From the NCBI RefSeq assembly GCF_050908995.1, contig NC_135123.1:15686001-15750000 (forward strand): a stretch of 64,000 nucleotides of DNA. Reading direction: 5' to 3'. The position numbers and the translations under genes are program-made. This document shows, piece after piece, positions 1 through 12,000 of this stretch. Position 1 is the stretch's first letter. The number at the start of each line of letters is the position of its first letter. Under the pieces are notes generated by a model. The model was not told where the DNA came from and made no database searches. It saw only the letters and a program-made list of their open reading frames with translations. The stretch is from Andrena cerasifolii (Eukaryota > Arthropoda > Insecta > Hymenoptera > Andrenidae).

Positions 1-2861
1 CGGACGTTATTTTTACGTTGCAATATTTTACTCGTCGCGATAACTTTCATTTATCTTATCAGTTTCACTGTGTATTGCACATAAGATTGTTATAATTTTA
101 TGGCAGCCTCGGCACAGCCACGTTCCCTGATACTTCGCTTACTTCTTTCGTCACGCACACCTGCAATTAAGCATACTATGCATAAATATTACATGATATT
201 TAATGTGGCCACGTGACTCTCATTCTGACAGCGTTATAAAGATTGCAGGCGCTCGCTTTTCGTGACCCCTTAACATTACTCTGGTCACAACTTCTAAATA
301 GATTTCATCGGCTCATTGCCAAAAAGTATTGGCCGATATGTGTTTCCTTACTTTAAAGTATTTTATTAATTAAACTGAAATCCTTAAATAATTTATAATA
401 ATTTGCAGAAGATTCAAATAACTTTATTATTATCTTTACACTTACTTATGAAGTGAAATAGATGCTTCTGAAGCTTCTTGTTGGCTTTTGAAAGAAATGT
501 GAAGATCATCTGGCATTACGAGACTTTAGGAATATATCCAGACGATGCTTACATTAGTGGATTATTAATTATTTGATGTGACGTATCTTAAAAATCGTTT
601 CGCCTGTTTAGCGGAAATTAACTCAGCTTGAAACTTTCGATTAAATGGAGGTAAATAAAAGAATTCGGAAGTTTTAATTAAAGTGTTGTTGCGCGGACAC
701 TTGGGACGGTGGACGTGAAGCCGTGGGACTTATTAAGCTCTCTGACGGAGCAACTCACACGCCAACACCACAGGAGCTTTGACCAAGTTTAATTTGTGCT
801 TGCATCAGGGAAGCGTGATAATCTACAGCAAGCAAATCGTAGTAAACCTCTAAACTAAAAATACATTAATGTTCTTTTAACGCTTTATCTCTGGAAGACA
901 ATTGATATGTATATAAATAGAATTATGTTTGCAAAATTTGATTTTGGTAATGCACATAACAGTCGTTATACCTAAAGCATATAACTAATGGATGTGTAGT
1001 ATCTCTGCAGTCGTTTGTTTATACAATCAATTATTCAAACAGCAGCATATTACTTTTGCGTTATATTAAATTATTTATCTTCATTTGAAACCCCATCATT
1101 AACGTCTGTTTAATTGGAACATTTTACTTCAAATCACGTTCGACATTATTAAAGCATACAGGACTGTCCTAAAATGTATAAAATATAAATTCTTTCAAAG
1201 TCTGAATTTCTCCATATTATGAAATTTATACATTTCGTTTGAATGCTGTTCCAAAGTAGAACTCTGCAGTAAAAGAATGCTGCACGAGTCGTAGAAACAA
1301 GATAAATGATTTAACACATACAAAAGACTTAATCTATCATTTCAATAAATTGTTTACGCGTGCAGCAGCAAATGCATCACACAAATGTCATACAAATGTA
1401 ATAATATTAACAAATTACAATACCCAAATTTCTTTCATAATTTATATGAAATCGACAAAAATTTTATAGTTTCAAAAAACAGTAGAATCCGTGACGTGTA
1501 GTAAATCGTTGGAACGGTATAAAGTATAAAACAGCGAGAATGAAAATTTCAACTGACCCGGCACGATGCCATAAACGCTGCTGAAACATGAGTTACGGCA
1601 TGTACTCGGTTAAATCGGACACAACAAGCGAGAGTTCGCTTTCGGTGTCTTGTTTTCGTAATTGCCAAAATATCCGTAAAAGTTTCGAGATTGTGGTGAA
1701 GTATAATAATCACGTGTGACTCATAAAACTACAGTACACATATAATAGAATGTGAATTCTTAAACACAATCTATCATTACTATCTGATTATAAAATATAA
1801 CTAAACATTAAAAACTTGTACTCGTTCCTCTGAAATATTTTCAATAATAGATAACAAGTAAAACGTCATTTTGGGGTGTGCTTTTGAACATTTAACTTTC
1901 ATGCACTCTGCTATACTCGGTAATACATGTCAAGGTACTGTGCAAGTTGAGAGAGTTTTAAATCCACCGATTAGAATTTTGGGGATCTGCTGGCTTACTC
2001 AGCAACCAACAATGGTAGCACACGTGTCATTTAAAACACCCTTTTGTTCGGTAATATGAGAAAAGTAGAAATCTATCGCATCACATAACTAGACTATAAT
2101 ATTAATGTGCGACTATGCTGAGCAATAGTGCGATTTCTAATGCGCATGCCCACTGGGAAGATGGAATAGGTTCCCTCCACTGCACAGCGCAAAATTTTGG
2201 TGAAATAACGATGATGAGATTTGAGGTTGGCAGGCGATCTAACCAAAGATTTTATACAAACTATTTTGTTTTCCACAACCCCACCCCCACCCCCTTAGTG
2301 GCGGATTTAACGGACGGCCGATGCCCCGCCCAGTAGGTCCCCCTCTTCCAAAAAAATTATGATTATATAAAACATTATATCTTTTTCTGTTTCCCCTAAT
2401 TTTCATACCACACGCGCGTAGATTTATTTGTAATTCTGTCACGTATACAGGGTGTCCCGGAACGTTTGCCAGCTGAGCGTTTGTCCTTAAATCCGCCACT
2501 GCCAGCCTGTCCCCTTAATTTCTTCGGTAAACTTCGCTATTGCTAAACATGCCTGTGCAAAGCTATATTTAAATTTTCAATGGCGCTTTCTCATCGCCAG
2601 TAATCAGAACTGTATTATTGCAGAGACAGGTTGTAACGCTCGGAAAATGTTTCACCCGCAGTGGGCATGCTGGGAAATTGAAACGAGACACTGCAACGTG
2701 GACGAAATGAAACTCCACAAGCTACTTATACGCCTGTAATTATGTTCGGCAAAGCTGTTTCATGGCTTTGCGTCAACTGGATATTGAGTTTCTAATTCCT
2801 GCGGGGTCTCCGGACTCTCTGTAACCTCGTCGCGAATCGACGGAAAAATGTTCATTCTCAC
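1..2861 (-). other. dpr20: fifth intron of the dpr20-like gene (open to the left)
   Basis: AT-rich non-coding sequence after the last donor. I looked on the minus strand for an acceptor in the right phase followed by a hydrophobic tail and saw none. The short frames after AG at about 160 and 770 are not Dpr-like. The only recognisable insert is a small hAT-like element at 2296-2501. A small AT-rich inverted repeat (AAATGTATAAA near 1173 against TTTATACATTT near 1225) is probably chance. The rest shows nothing I can name. Confidence 0.6.
2296..2501. mobile_element. short hAT-like MITE
   Basis: The ends are inverted: TAGTGGCGGATTTAA at 2296-2310 against GTCCTTAAATCCGCCACTG at 2483-2501, whose complement reads CAGTGGCGGATTTAAGGAC. 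CAGTGGCGGATTT is the kind of terminus seen in hAT-type non-autonomous elements. The element is 206 bp and has no coding capacity. I saw no clean 8-bp target duplication. It also contains TATACAGGGTGTCCCGG (2444-2460), which resembles ends of other insect DNA elements and may be a nested fragment. Confidence 0.6.
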
Positions 2862-3004
2862 CGTTCAGCACGTGCACGTGAATTGTAGCGGGTTGATCAG
2901 GCATCGTGGTGAGATGACACGTGTAGTTCCCGCTGTCACCTGGTCCCACCCTCGCTATACTGAGAGTCGAATTGGCCCCCTCTTCCATTAGGTCCGTTTT
3001 CACG
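2862..3004 (-). CDS. dpr20: dpr20-like exon: second half of Ig2, last coding exon in window
   Basis: 143 nt, residues 242-289 plus one base. The acceptor is GCTCCAG|C and the donor is AACG|GTGAGA (phase 2 in, phase 1 out). It opens with SVKTDLMEEGANSTLSIA and ends with DSGNYTCHLTT and IHVHVLNG, supplying the second D.G.Y.C signature, Cys271 and sequons at N253 and N268. The open frame continues past both splice sites, leftwards to a stop at 2773 and rightwards to 3228, but those extensions are intron. The next exon should supply the hydrophobic tail and was not found in the window. Confidence 0.93.
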
Positions 3005-6000
3005 CTGGAGCATACGAGACAGGATGTTGAAATTTCAATTTTCGACGGCACACCCGTCAAACGTTCCTTTTTTTTGGGGAGGGGATAGTGGCCGGGGAAC
3101 ATACGCGAAAAGTGGATCCCATTCTTTGAGAGATTGCACTGCGGATTTTTATTCTCGCTCCTCTTCGCTCCAGCCCCCATCCCCCTGCATTGTACGCCTA
3201 ATACACGACACGGGTTTAGCTGACGCACGCGGCGAAATGGACATTTCGTTTCGTTTTCGTTTCTCCTTCAACGATCCAGGCTTTGCCCGTTTCGAAAAGC
3301 GAGGGGGATTATGAAATATTCTCGAGTTACGTTTCATAGCGTCTGGGGAGGAGCGCAAAGCGAGGAGAGTGCGCTCAGGGATAACGACTGCTCTTCAATC
3401 GCGTCTGCCTTTTCATCTATCTGTCCCTTTTTTTTTTATTGTTATTAATTGTCGGGATTATATCACGGGGGGATTTATTCCCTTTGCTGTTTCTCCTTAC
3501 CGCGTGGCGCAACGCGCGGCCTTTGATCCCGCTTTCATCCCCCATTGCTCCCAGGTTTTAATAAATCCCCGTGTATCGTTCCAGCAAGAGAGGACCCATT
3601 AGATATACCCACCTCTCAATTTCCCCTTGGGGCAACCGAAGAAACAAACTGCTGGCGAAGGACAAGTTTGAAGAAACGAATGGTTCTAAATATAATTACA
3701 CCGTTTTCGATGAATTTTTTGACGCCTCCGCTTCAACGAGTCCGCAGTGCCATTTGCAATGATTAATTACAAAAAATATATTTCTATAGTTCAAGACATT
3801 CTTAATACAATGAAAAATTGTAATTAAATTATCTGTGATAGTTTTCTTTTAATTAATTACTGAAGATCACCTTTCTTAAGGGCTCCAGAACGAAACCACC
3901 CCTTAAGCAGAATTTTCCTATGTGTGAACGCATTTTTTCCAAAAGTGTAAATATGGTACATCTGTAATATGCAATTTGTCTTGCACACTTTTAGTTCTAC
4001 ACTCTGCACAGTTTTTTCAAGGAACGTAATAGGAAATTTTATTTAAACTTGACGGTAAACGCCATAACACCTGTTTCAGTTAACTCTGCCCGCGACAGAG
4101 GGTAGGGTGTGGCCTTTAATTGAAAAAGTTTCCACTACTGCAATTTGTACGTTCGTTATCTTGGCTCGGGTGCAGCTTCCAGGATGATTGCTCGTTGATC
4201 CACGGCGTTAAGAAACCTCGATTTTCGCCTGGTTTCTTTTAGTTAATGAACCGGCAAGCCGGTACATTTTTCACCCGCTGCTGTTTGCTTTCGTTTGAAC
4301 CTCCCCGCTCTCCCCCGTTTTACTAATTGCGTCACGGGCAGAGGAACGGAACGTATACTAGCTTAAGTAATCGAGTTAGCATTACAGAGCAGCGTAGATT
4401 TGTCCACGACGCATCTCTGTAATTTTAATGCCACGAAAAATCACCCCCGTAGTCGACGAGTGCATAATAAACGAGATTGAATCCCTGCGCTGTTCGCGCG
4501 TCCCTGTGCAGGACTAATTTCATCATGGCAGCTATTATCTCTATTCCCATATTTTCCACGAAGCGTATCGATTCGAATAATTCCCGCGCAAGTTAAAATT
4601 GTGTTTCACGAGGTATCTGTCCGTACAATTTATATTAAAGTTGAAAATGCTTCGTGATTATTTCGTTGTCCTCAAGCATCCCCCTTCAAATTAAGAAGTT
4701 TCGTTACTTCTAAGAGGGAAATGCTTCCAGTATATAGAAAGCCAATTACACGTTCTGAAATTATACAACTGAAATGAAATAAATTTAAACGGATAATGCA
4801 GCATCGGAAAAGTCAAGGAAATGTCTAAGTGCATTAAATAAATTAAATTTGCGTCAAGCGTGGTAGATGAAACGGACACTATAATTTCGTAATTTGTAGG
4901 AATTCGAAGGGAACCGTGTTCGGAAATTCCTAAATTCGGGTGACATCGAGTTATCGTGAATTTAAACATGTTTAATTATGACGGCATTTCAGTGCAAATA
5001 TAAGGGTGGTATGTTAATGCAAATATTAATTTTAATTAAAGAGGTAGATGGAATTTTTTTTAATTACTTTCAGGGGAAGTTAAATCCTACAACTCTGGAC
5101 GTGATTCGTTTCAACTGCAAGGTATTCGTGCTAGCTGAAATTACGCTTAAGCAGTCGTTGTAAACTTAGAGAAACAAATTGGTTTATCAGTAATTTTATT
5201 TATGTAGCTAATTAACCGTAAGTGGTTGGCGGTCGGATGATGGATCACGTTTCTCCAACGACGAACGGAATGCGGGGGAAATTAATTAATATGTTCGCGA
5301 AAGTAATACGTTCCTTTTTACAGAAAGATTAAGTCAAATTAAGCCCAGCACGCTGACGAATTAAGATTGATCCTTTGCGGAGCGTAACTTGAGGGCGAAG
5401 GAAAGTCGTTACAACGAAACGAGTTTTTATTCTTTGCTCCGAATCTCCTCTATATCAAGAATGGTAACTTCGGCGGAAAATATTGCATATTGCATGTTGC
5501 AAAATGCAGCTTGAAGATTTAATTTAATTTATCTGAGATTCTATCTGTGGGTGTGGCAGTTGTGGAAATTCAAGCCACAAATTACCGTTGCGGTGGAGCA
5601 CTTTCAGGGAGCAGAATTATGAATGAAAATTCTAATTTTTTCACTGTCGCGATGTGTTAATTAATGCTAATTAATTAAGGGGGCCCGTTAGTCTAGAGCA
5701 CTAAAAACCAAGTTTCATATTTTTTAAAATGAGATATTAATTAAATTAGAATTGTCTGACACAGCAACATCGTACAGATTTCTGTTTATGCACTATTGTC
5801 AGGATAAAAGCAACTGAATAATCCATAATTTGTACAATTCCTCCACCGGAGTATAAACCGGTGGCGTAAAAATGTTTGTTATAATTCTGTGAATACCTTC
5901 TCAACAGCTCTTTTAGCATTCCGCGTCAGGTAAATCTTTCTAAACAAATTACAGGTACTATCCGAGTCACCATTATCCTAAAATTCGGAGTAACCATCCT

Positions 6001-9000
6001 AATTTCACCTGCGCCCTATTACATTTCAATTCACACAAAACAAAACAATTCTTAAAATTCCAATTATTATTATTACAACTTCATTACTCACTAAGTGGAA
6101 GATATAATACATATACAGAAATTAAGATAAGAGTGAAGACGAGGCAGCAGTAGCAACTATTAATAAGCCTAACCATAAGCACATAATACCTACTAACAAT
6201 TACATAATCTTAATAACTCTAAATAAAATGAAATAAAAAGAAAAGAACAATGGTAATTCGGAAACCCGTTTTGAGCATTCAGAAAGTTAAGAAAATATAA
6301 AGACAACAAAATCTCGTCCAACCTAAGTGAACGGTGTAAATTCGCCTCAAGTGGGAACGTCTCTTTCACTGTATGAGCGCAGCTCTGCCGTGTTAATTCG
6401 AAAGGGCGTATCTGCAACTTTCGCTTAAATTGAGTTATTGCTACCAGGTAGCAGAAAAATAGTTCCTCTCTATGTATATTAAATAATAAAGCCATATCTG
6501 TATTAAAACTGAAGATATAACAATTATATATTTCGGACGTATTTGAAATCGATGCCTGATTTTGGATTTATTTACCAAAGTTTCCTTTGGAGCTTATGAA
6601 ATCTTTTACGGCAGTTTGTCACAAATATTCAGATACCTTTTTATCCAGATTCAATATTTAACCTAATCCGATTTATACAGCATACCAATGGCACAGCACA
6701 GACTACTAAAAGTCATTTATCTCAGAACCACCTTCTGACCAGATACGCCCTTTCGAATTACCACGGCAGAGCTGGTGCCCGAGAATCAACTGCACTCCGC
6801 TTGCATACAGTCCATGTACAGCGATCCTCTAATTGTTTTGAGCAGCGTAAGTACATCCTGCCCCGGACAACGACAAAGAACACTTCAGCCTTCCTCTTCG
6901 CCTCGTTCCGCGCCGATCAGCGCGTCCCTCGCTAACGGCGACACGCGGAACGCCAATATCCGTTCTGGTCGTCGAACATTCAGCCGGCTTAATTAAAAGT
7001 CACCGCCAAGTAATCGGGCCGACAATAACTTGCCGCCGTGAGTTTCACCGACTGGTCCCCCGTAGGCGGACGGTTATATCGCGTAGAAAAATAACGAGCG
7101 ACAAAACGGCGCTTCCTGCGGCGACGTGTTTACGGTCTGCGGTTTCCACGGGCCACGTGGTCGTCGGCGGGGGTGAAGTGGTCGCTGGGGGGTGGCGAGG
7201 GGGGCGAGGATGCTCCGGAAACGAGAGGCCTCTACGTGTATAAGCGGCGGTATGCGCGCCGCGCACAGGGCAAACTAATTTCATTTACCGCCGCCTAACT
7301 TTCCTCTAGGCGAGCAGTCGAGCCAGCCCGTCGACAGCGCTTTAGCGACTAGACCCACCTCCTCGCGTCCCGTGTCTCACCGCGGCGTTCACCGTTGCCT
7401 CCGCGATCAGGCTCCCGGGCTCCGGCGCCCGCTCCCCTGCACGGCACGCATTTTCAAGCCTGTCGGAGTTTACACGGCGCGAATCAACGTGGCTGGGGGA
7501 TCAGGCGGAAAGGCAGCCCGAATTGTTGACATTGGATTATAACTTCGGCGTAACGAGCGTATCTCGATCCCGTTTCCGATGGCGCGCCGCGAAGCCATCC
7601 TTAGCGCTGCCGGTCGTTTCGCGTTCAACCAGACTATCGTGCATGATTTATGGTGGAGTTACGACGGCGCACCGATCGGCCGCGGAGCAGCGAGCTGCGG
7701 GAACGCTGGCTTTAAGGACCACGCGCGTAAACAGGGTTCCGCGGCAGTGCAGCGCCGTCAGTGTCAACGGCCTCTTCGTTTCAGTGTCCTGAGACCGGCA
7801 CAGACGAGTGTGAACTGCTTCGTTTCGAAACAGAGGAACGATCCTTGTTGGCACTGACACTGACGGCATCGAACCCTCGCGAAACTGACACTTGTGCGTA
7901 GGCCTTTTAGGCTGCAATCGAAACCATTGCGCGGGGTTGGTTTCGGGGCGACTTACCAGCGAGATATAGTGCAATGAATATATTGCTTGCATGAGTGGAG
8001 CCTGGTATCTACTTGGAAGAGGACTAGAGAGGATTTTCAGGTTTTTTTCAAGGGACGTGGTGAGTTATGGAGTTATCTAGCCCCAGGGTGGTTTTCGTGG
8101 GCGATAATTCCGAGGTGGCACTTTCACTGACGGCGGGATTTTCATCCTGCGCGCAGCGCTGCGACGTGCTTTCACGTTAGTATTTTCTGGGAAGCATCGA
8201 AGGTATTGTCCGAGAGTCCTTGCAGGTTTACTTTGAAGATAAACCAACAATAAGATAGAAATTCGTTTTGTACTTCGCTGCCTCAGCGGTTCTTTGCACG
8301 CGCAGTAGTCATCTAGTGATGGAAATTGTAATTTCTATATTCTCTAGTAGATCTTTGTGCAAGTATTACCAATGGATCGGCGAGATTCTCCTGATGACAA
8401 TGAGTATAACTCATATAAAGTGTATAACTGGTCTATGGAATTCTGAGGTATTATTAAAAACAGCTCGTATTTGGATTTATTTTCATTGCCAAAACCTCGC
8501 CCATCCATTTGGCAGACAATACAGAGATTTAAATCTCCACAGCGAAAGTGATCGCTCAGGAAGTTATGACCGATTCGAAGGAGCATTTCTTGATGCCTTG
8601 CGCCACCCAAAGTGTTAAGGAGAATCTGGAGGGGTACTGAACTAGGGGAAATTCAAGGGGAACTCGCATTTAGATGATCATGGTGGTTTTAGAGCTCTAG
8701 AGTGTTTAAGGCGAAAGATAAAATAGGGGAACGTTGGGGATGTAAGTGCGAGATTTATTGCACCCCCAGGTTCTCTAGAAGCTAAATTACATCATGAGCT
8801 TCAAATCCAGCAACATTTTAAATACATGCTACAGTTTTTACCATAGAAACTGCTTTCCCAGGCTTTTCCTAGCTGCTTCAGCTTTAGTCGTAACTAATAA
8901 CAATTACACACGAAAGTAGATATATATATATATTATTCGTAAAATTATTACGTGACTTTGGTGTCTAATTATTATTTTTTATATATCAATAGAAACTATT

Positions 9001-12000
9001 TATCTTTAAAATCCTGTGCGTGTACGTTGCTCCATGGAATTATCTTAACACTTTTTCGAATACGCATAAAACATCGGAAGATCGCGAACCAAAGTCTCGA
9101 GTTTTGGAAACGCAAGAAAATAAAGAATCAGTGGAGAAATTTGAAAATTCATGAACAGTAATGTATTCGCGAAACTTTAGCGCGGTCCATGAAATATTTC
9201 ACCCTCATCTGGCGTGTATCATTGTTCTTCTTCTCCCGGGTTCTTCTCCGCGGCTGCCGCTTTCCGAATTACATTCGTAATTTAAATTTATAAACTGCGC
9301 GGACTTTGCCTTCGATTCATACGCTGACGCGTCCTACCGGCTACAACAGTGGACGGGGCTGGAATAAATGGCGAGCGATTTAAATTACGCGAAACTTGGA
9401 TAATGAATTCCCCCTACATTCCACTTAGTCGGCGACGCACGAGGAAGCATAAAATTGGCCCCGCTTCAATATCTGCGCGGAAGAAAGTACGTTTGGCCCG
9501 TGATCGTTTCGGGGACCGCACGATCCTGGACACCGAACCATCGTAGAACTTTGCAGTTCTTTAATATCCGCCCGAACGCACCCTCTGAATTCATTTTTCC
9601 GAAAATTTCCATGGAAATTACCTGTAACTCGATCTCCCCTGGCGTTGTCTTCCGCCGTATTTGAAAGTACCAGAATGTTCGAAGCAGTTCTAATTGCACG
9701 AGGAATCGATTTCAAATTGGAGAACGCGGTCCACTTGTTCCATTCTGTGGTAGGCTTTCGCAGTATACTGCGTGGCGATTTAATTTTGAATACAAAAACC
9801 AATTCTTTTAGAAGCAATTGCCAAGAATTACTCTTCTTAATAGCCCTACAGGTTGAAGAAGGATCTTGAGATATTTTCGAACAATAGATGCTAGTCGATA
9901 TATATTATGTGTCCCAGATTTGAGCCATTATTGAAATAGATATCACGCAGGAAGGCGAGAATGGGAATTCTCAAGATCCTTCTTTAAGGCCTCGCTTGGG
10001 AAACGCGGGAAGTTCCGGAAGTTTGGCACAGCGTCAGGGGCACATAGTTGTTATTACTTACAGAAAGAAAGTTAGTAAGGTTTAAGCGGTTCGGTCACCT
10101 GATACCACCCCTCGTCGTGTCATAGTTGAGAACTCGGTTGCCGTGGAGCCACTGGACGACGCTGTACTGCACTTGCATCGCTATGTGACGCACGACGCAC
10201 AATAGCTCGATGGTGCTGTCGGCCTCATAGTACTTGTCCCTCAGGGGATCACCCAGGGCGTCCACTATCTGGACGGACGGCGCTGAAATTTCATTGAGAC
10301 ATCAGATGCAGCGTGAACCTTGTTGTACTTCAAGCTTTAGGGTTAAAGTAAGTCGTTCTCTTATATAGGGCGACCCACGTGACCTTGAACAGCTAATATC
10401 TTGGGAAATACTAGATCAAGTTTAATCATTCTGTATGGTGTTAAAATGGAGTGTAACTTCAAATTTTTTAATGAAAATCTATATAAATACAATCATTTTC
10501 GTAATCCACATGCGAAAGCAAGCTACTTTTATTTCAAACACTTTTCTTTGCAAGTGGCTTGCCAAAAGTTACGAGTGCTTTAAGTTCGAAGTGAGATGCC
10601 TTAATAAAATCCCATTCGCGCTCATATATTTCTCCTGAAGAATTTCCAGAGAGAAGGCCCTGGGTCTGTGTGTTATCCATCATCACATGCTGTAGTTCCT
10701 GTTTTCAGCGAACCTATGGAATCCACGAAAGAGAGGATGCTTAAAATTGATTCAGTAGTTCTTAAAATATTAGATGTTCAAGGTTACGTGGGCCACCCTT
10801 TATGCAGTAAGGAAAGGGGTTTGTTTGTTATGCAGAGTAATTATATTTTATATTAGTAGGTTCAAAGTTATATGACGGTATATGGTTTGAACTTGATAAT
10901 GATTTTGATAAAGAAGAGACTGCATGTAATTTGATTAAAAAGAAAGAGAAAAATATTATGTCTTTACTGAGTGTTCAAAATCGTTTTTTGGAAGTATTTT
11001 CGTTGCACAAGCGAGGACACGGTAATTTTTTGTGCAAAAATTGTGAGGCTTCGGTTTCGAGAAAAATGATTTTGAAGTTTCAACGAGTATGCCTGTATTT
11101 AGCTTGGCACGGTTTGTCTGGTTAGGGACAGGTAGATTTCTACTGAAGCTTGTATTTCATACGCCCTGACGTCGCATTACATGAACTCATGCAAAGTTTC
11201 TAATTTATACTACTACACATAGTCTGAATCTTGCTCAATTAATGGAGAAGATTACAGTAGCATTATAACAGCTGAAATTTGAATTAGGTGTGACTACTAA
11301 GTATACGTTCTCAACAGCGAAATCAAAATTTTCAACGATATTTTAAGTGAAATAAAAACAATAAGTCCGCAAAAAATGATCTAATTTGCACAAATACTTT
11401 CATTTTATAACCTTGTGTTTATACTTGCAGGGTAGAAGACTACTTGTCCGTAGTGAGACAAGTCAAGTTGAAGTAAATGCACGTGCACTCGATGAAACTT
11501 TCAAGTTATTTTTCTTGAAAACGAAGCCTTGCATGTAGAGAATTTATTCTACAACTTCTTCCATGTTTTCACAATATTGAAACAACTTGATATGACTCAA
11601 ACGAAGAACAAATTGCTCTAAAGAAAATGCTGAGAATTACTTTTTTTCAATAAAAGATTTTTAACTCGAACCATACGATATTTTTACTATAATACTAAAT
11701 TTACTTTTATGCGTATACATGAATTTGTGTTATTGTTAATGTCCCCTACAATATTATGGTAAAAATATCCCCTTTAAAAAGCTCAAGAACTTCACTCCTT
11801 TCATTACTGCACTGCGTTCTCCGTTTATAACAGATAAAGTTTTGTTAATAACTTTTTTATTATAACGTCCCAAGTGTCCCGGATATCGGACGACGAAGCA
11901 GATCATTAGGTAGTACTCCGAATACCCTGCACGTAGCTCCAGCAGAGTTCTGCTCCTCATCACTCACGCCATACAACTTTAATAAACTAGTATTAGAATT

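Larger units (their letters stand above)
3005..10098 (-). other. dpr20: fourth intron of the dpr20-like gene
   Basis: About 7.1 kb, splitting Ig2. Most of it is AT-rich with no recognisable content. From 7000 to 8260 there is a GC- and CpG-rich patch described separately. A 16-bp inverted repeat frames 9855-9985. Open frames on both strands here (up to 151 codons) are either the run-on of the Ig2 exon or lie in the GC-rich patch; none resembles a known protein. Confidence 0.7.

Noticed and set aside
100..165. Terminal Dpr exon after an AG near position 168 on the minus strand
   Set aside because: The phase fits, but the peptide is charged, not hydrophobic, and has no similarity to Dpr C-termini I know.
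2773..3228. 151-codon minus-strand frame taken as one exon
   Set aside because: Only 2862-3004 has Ig content; the ends lie beyond clear acceptor and donor sites, and the right part is low-complexity intron.
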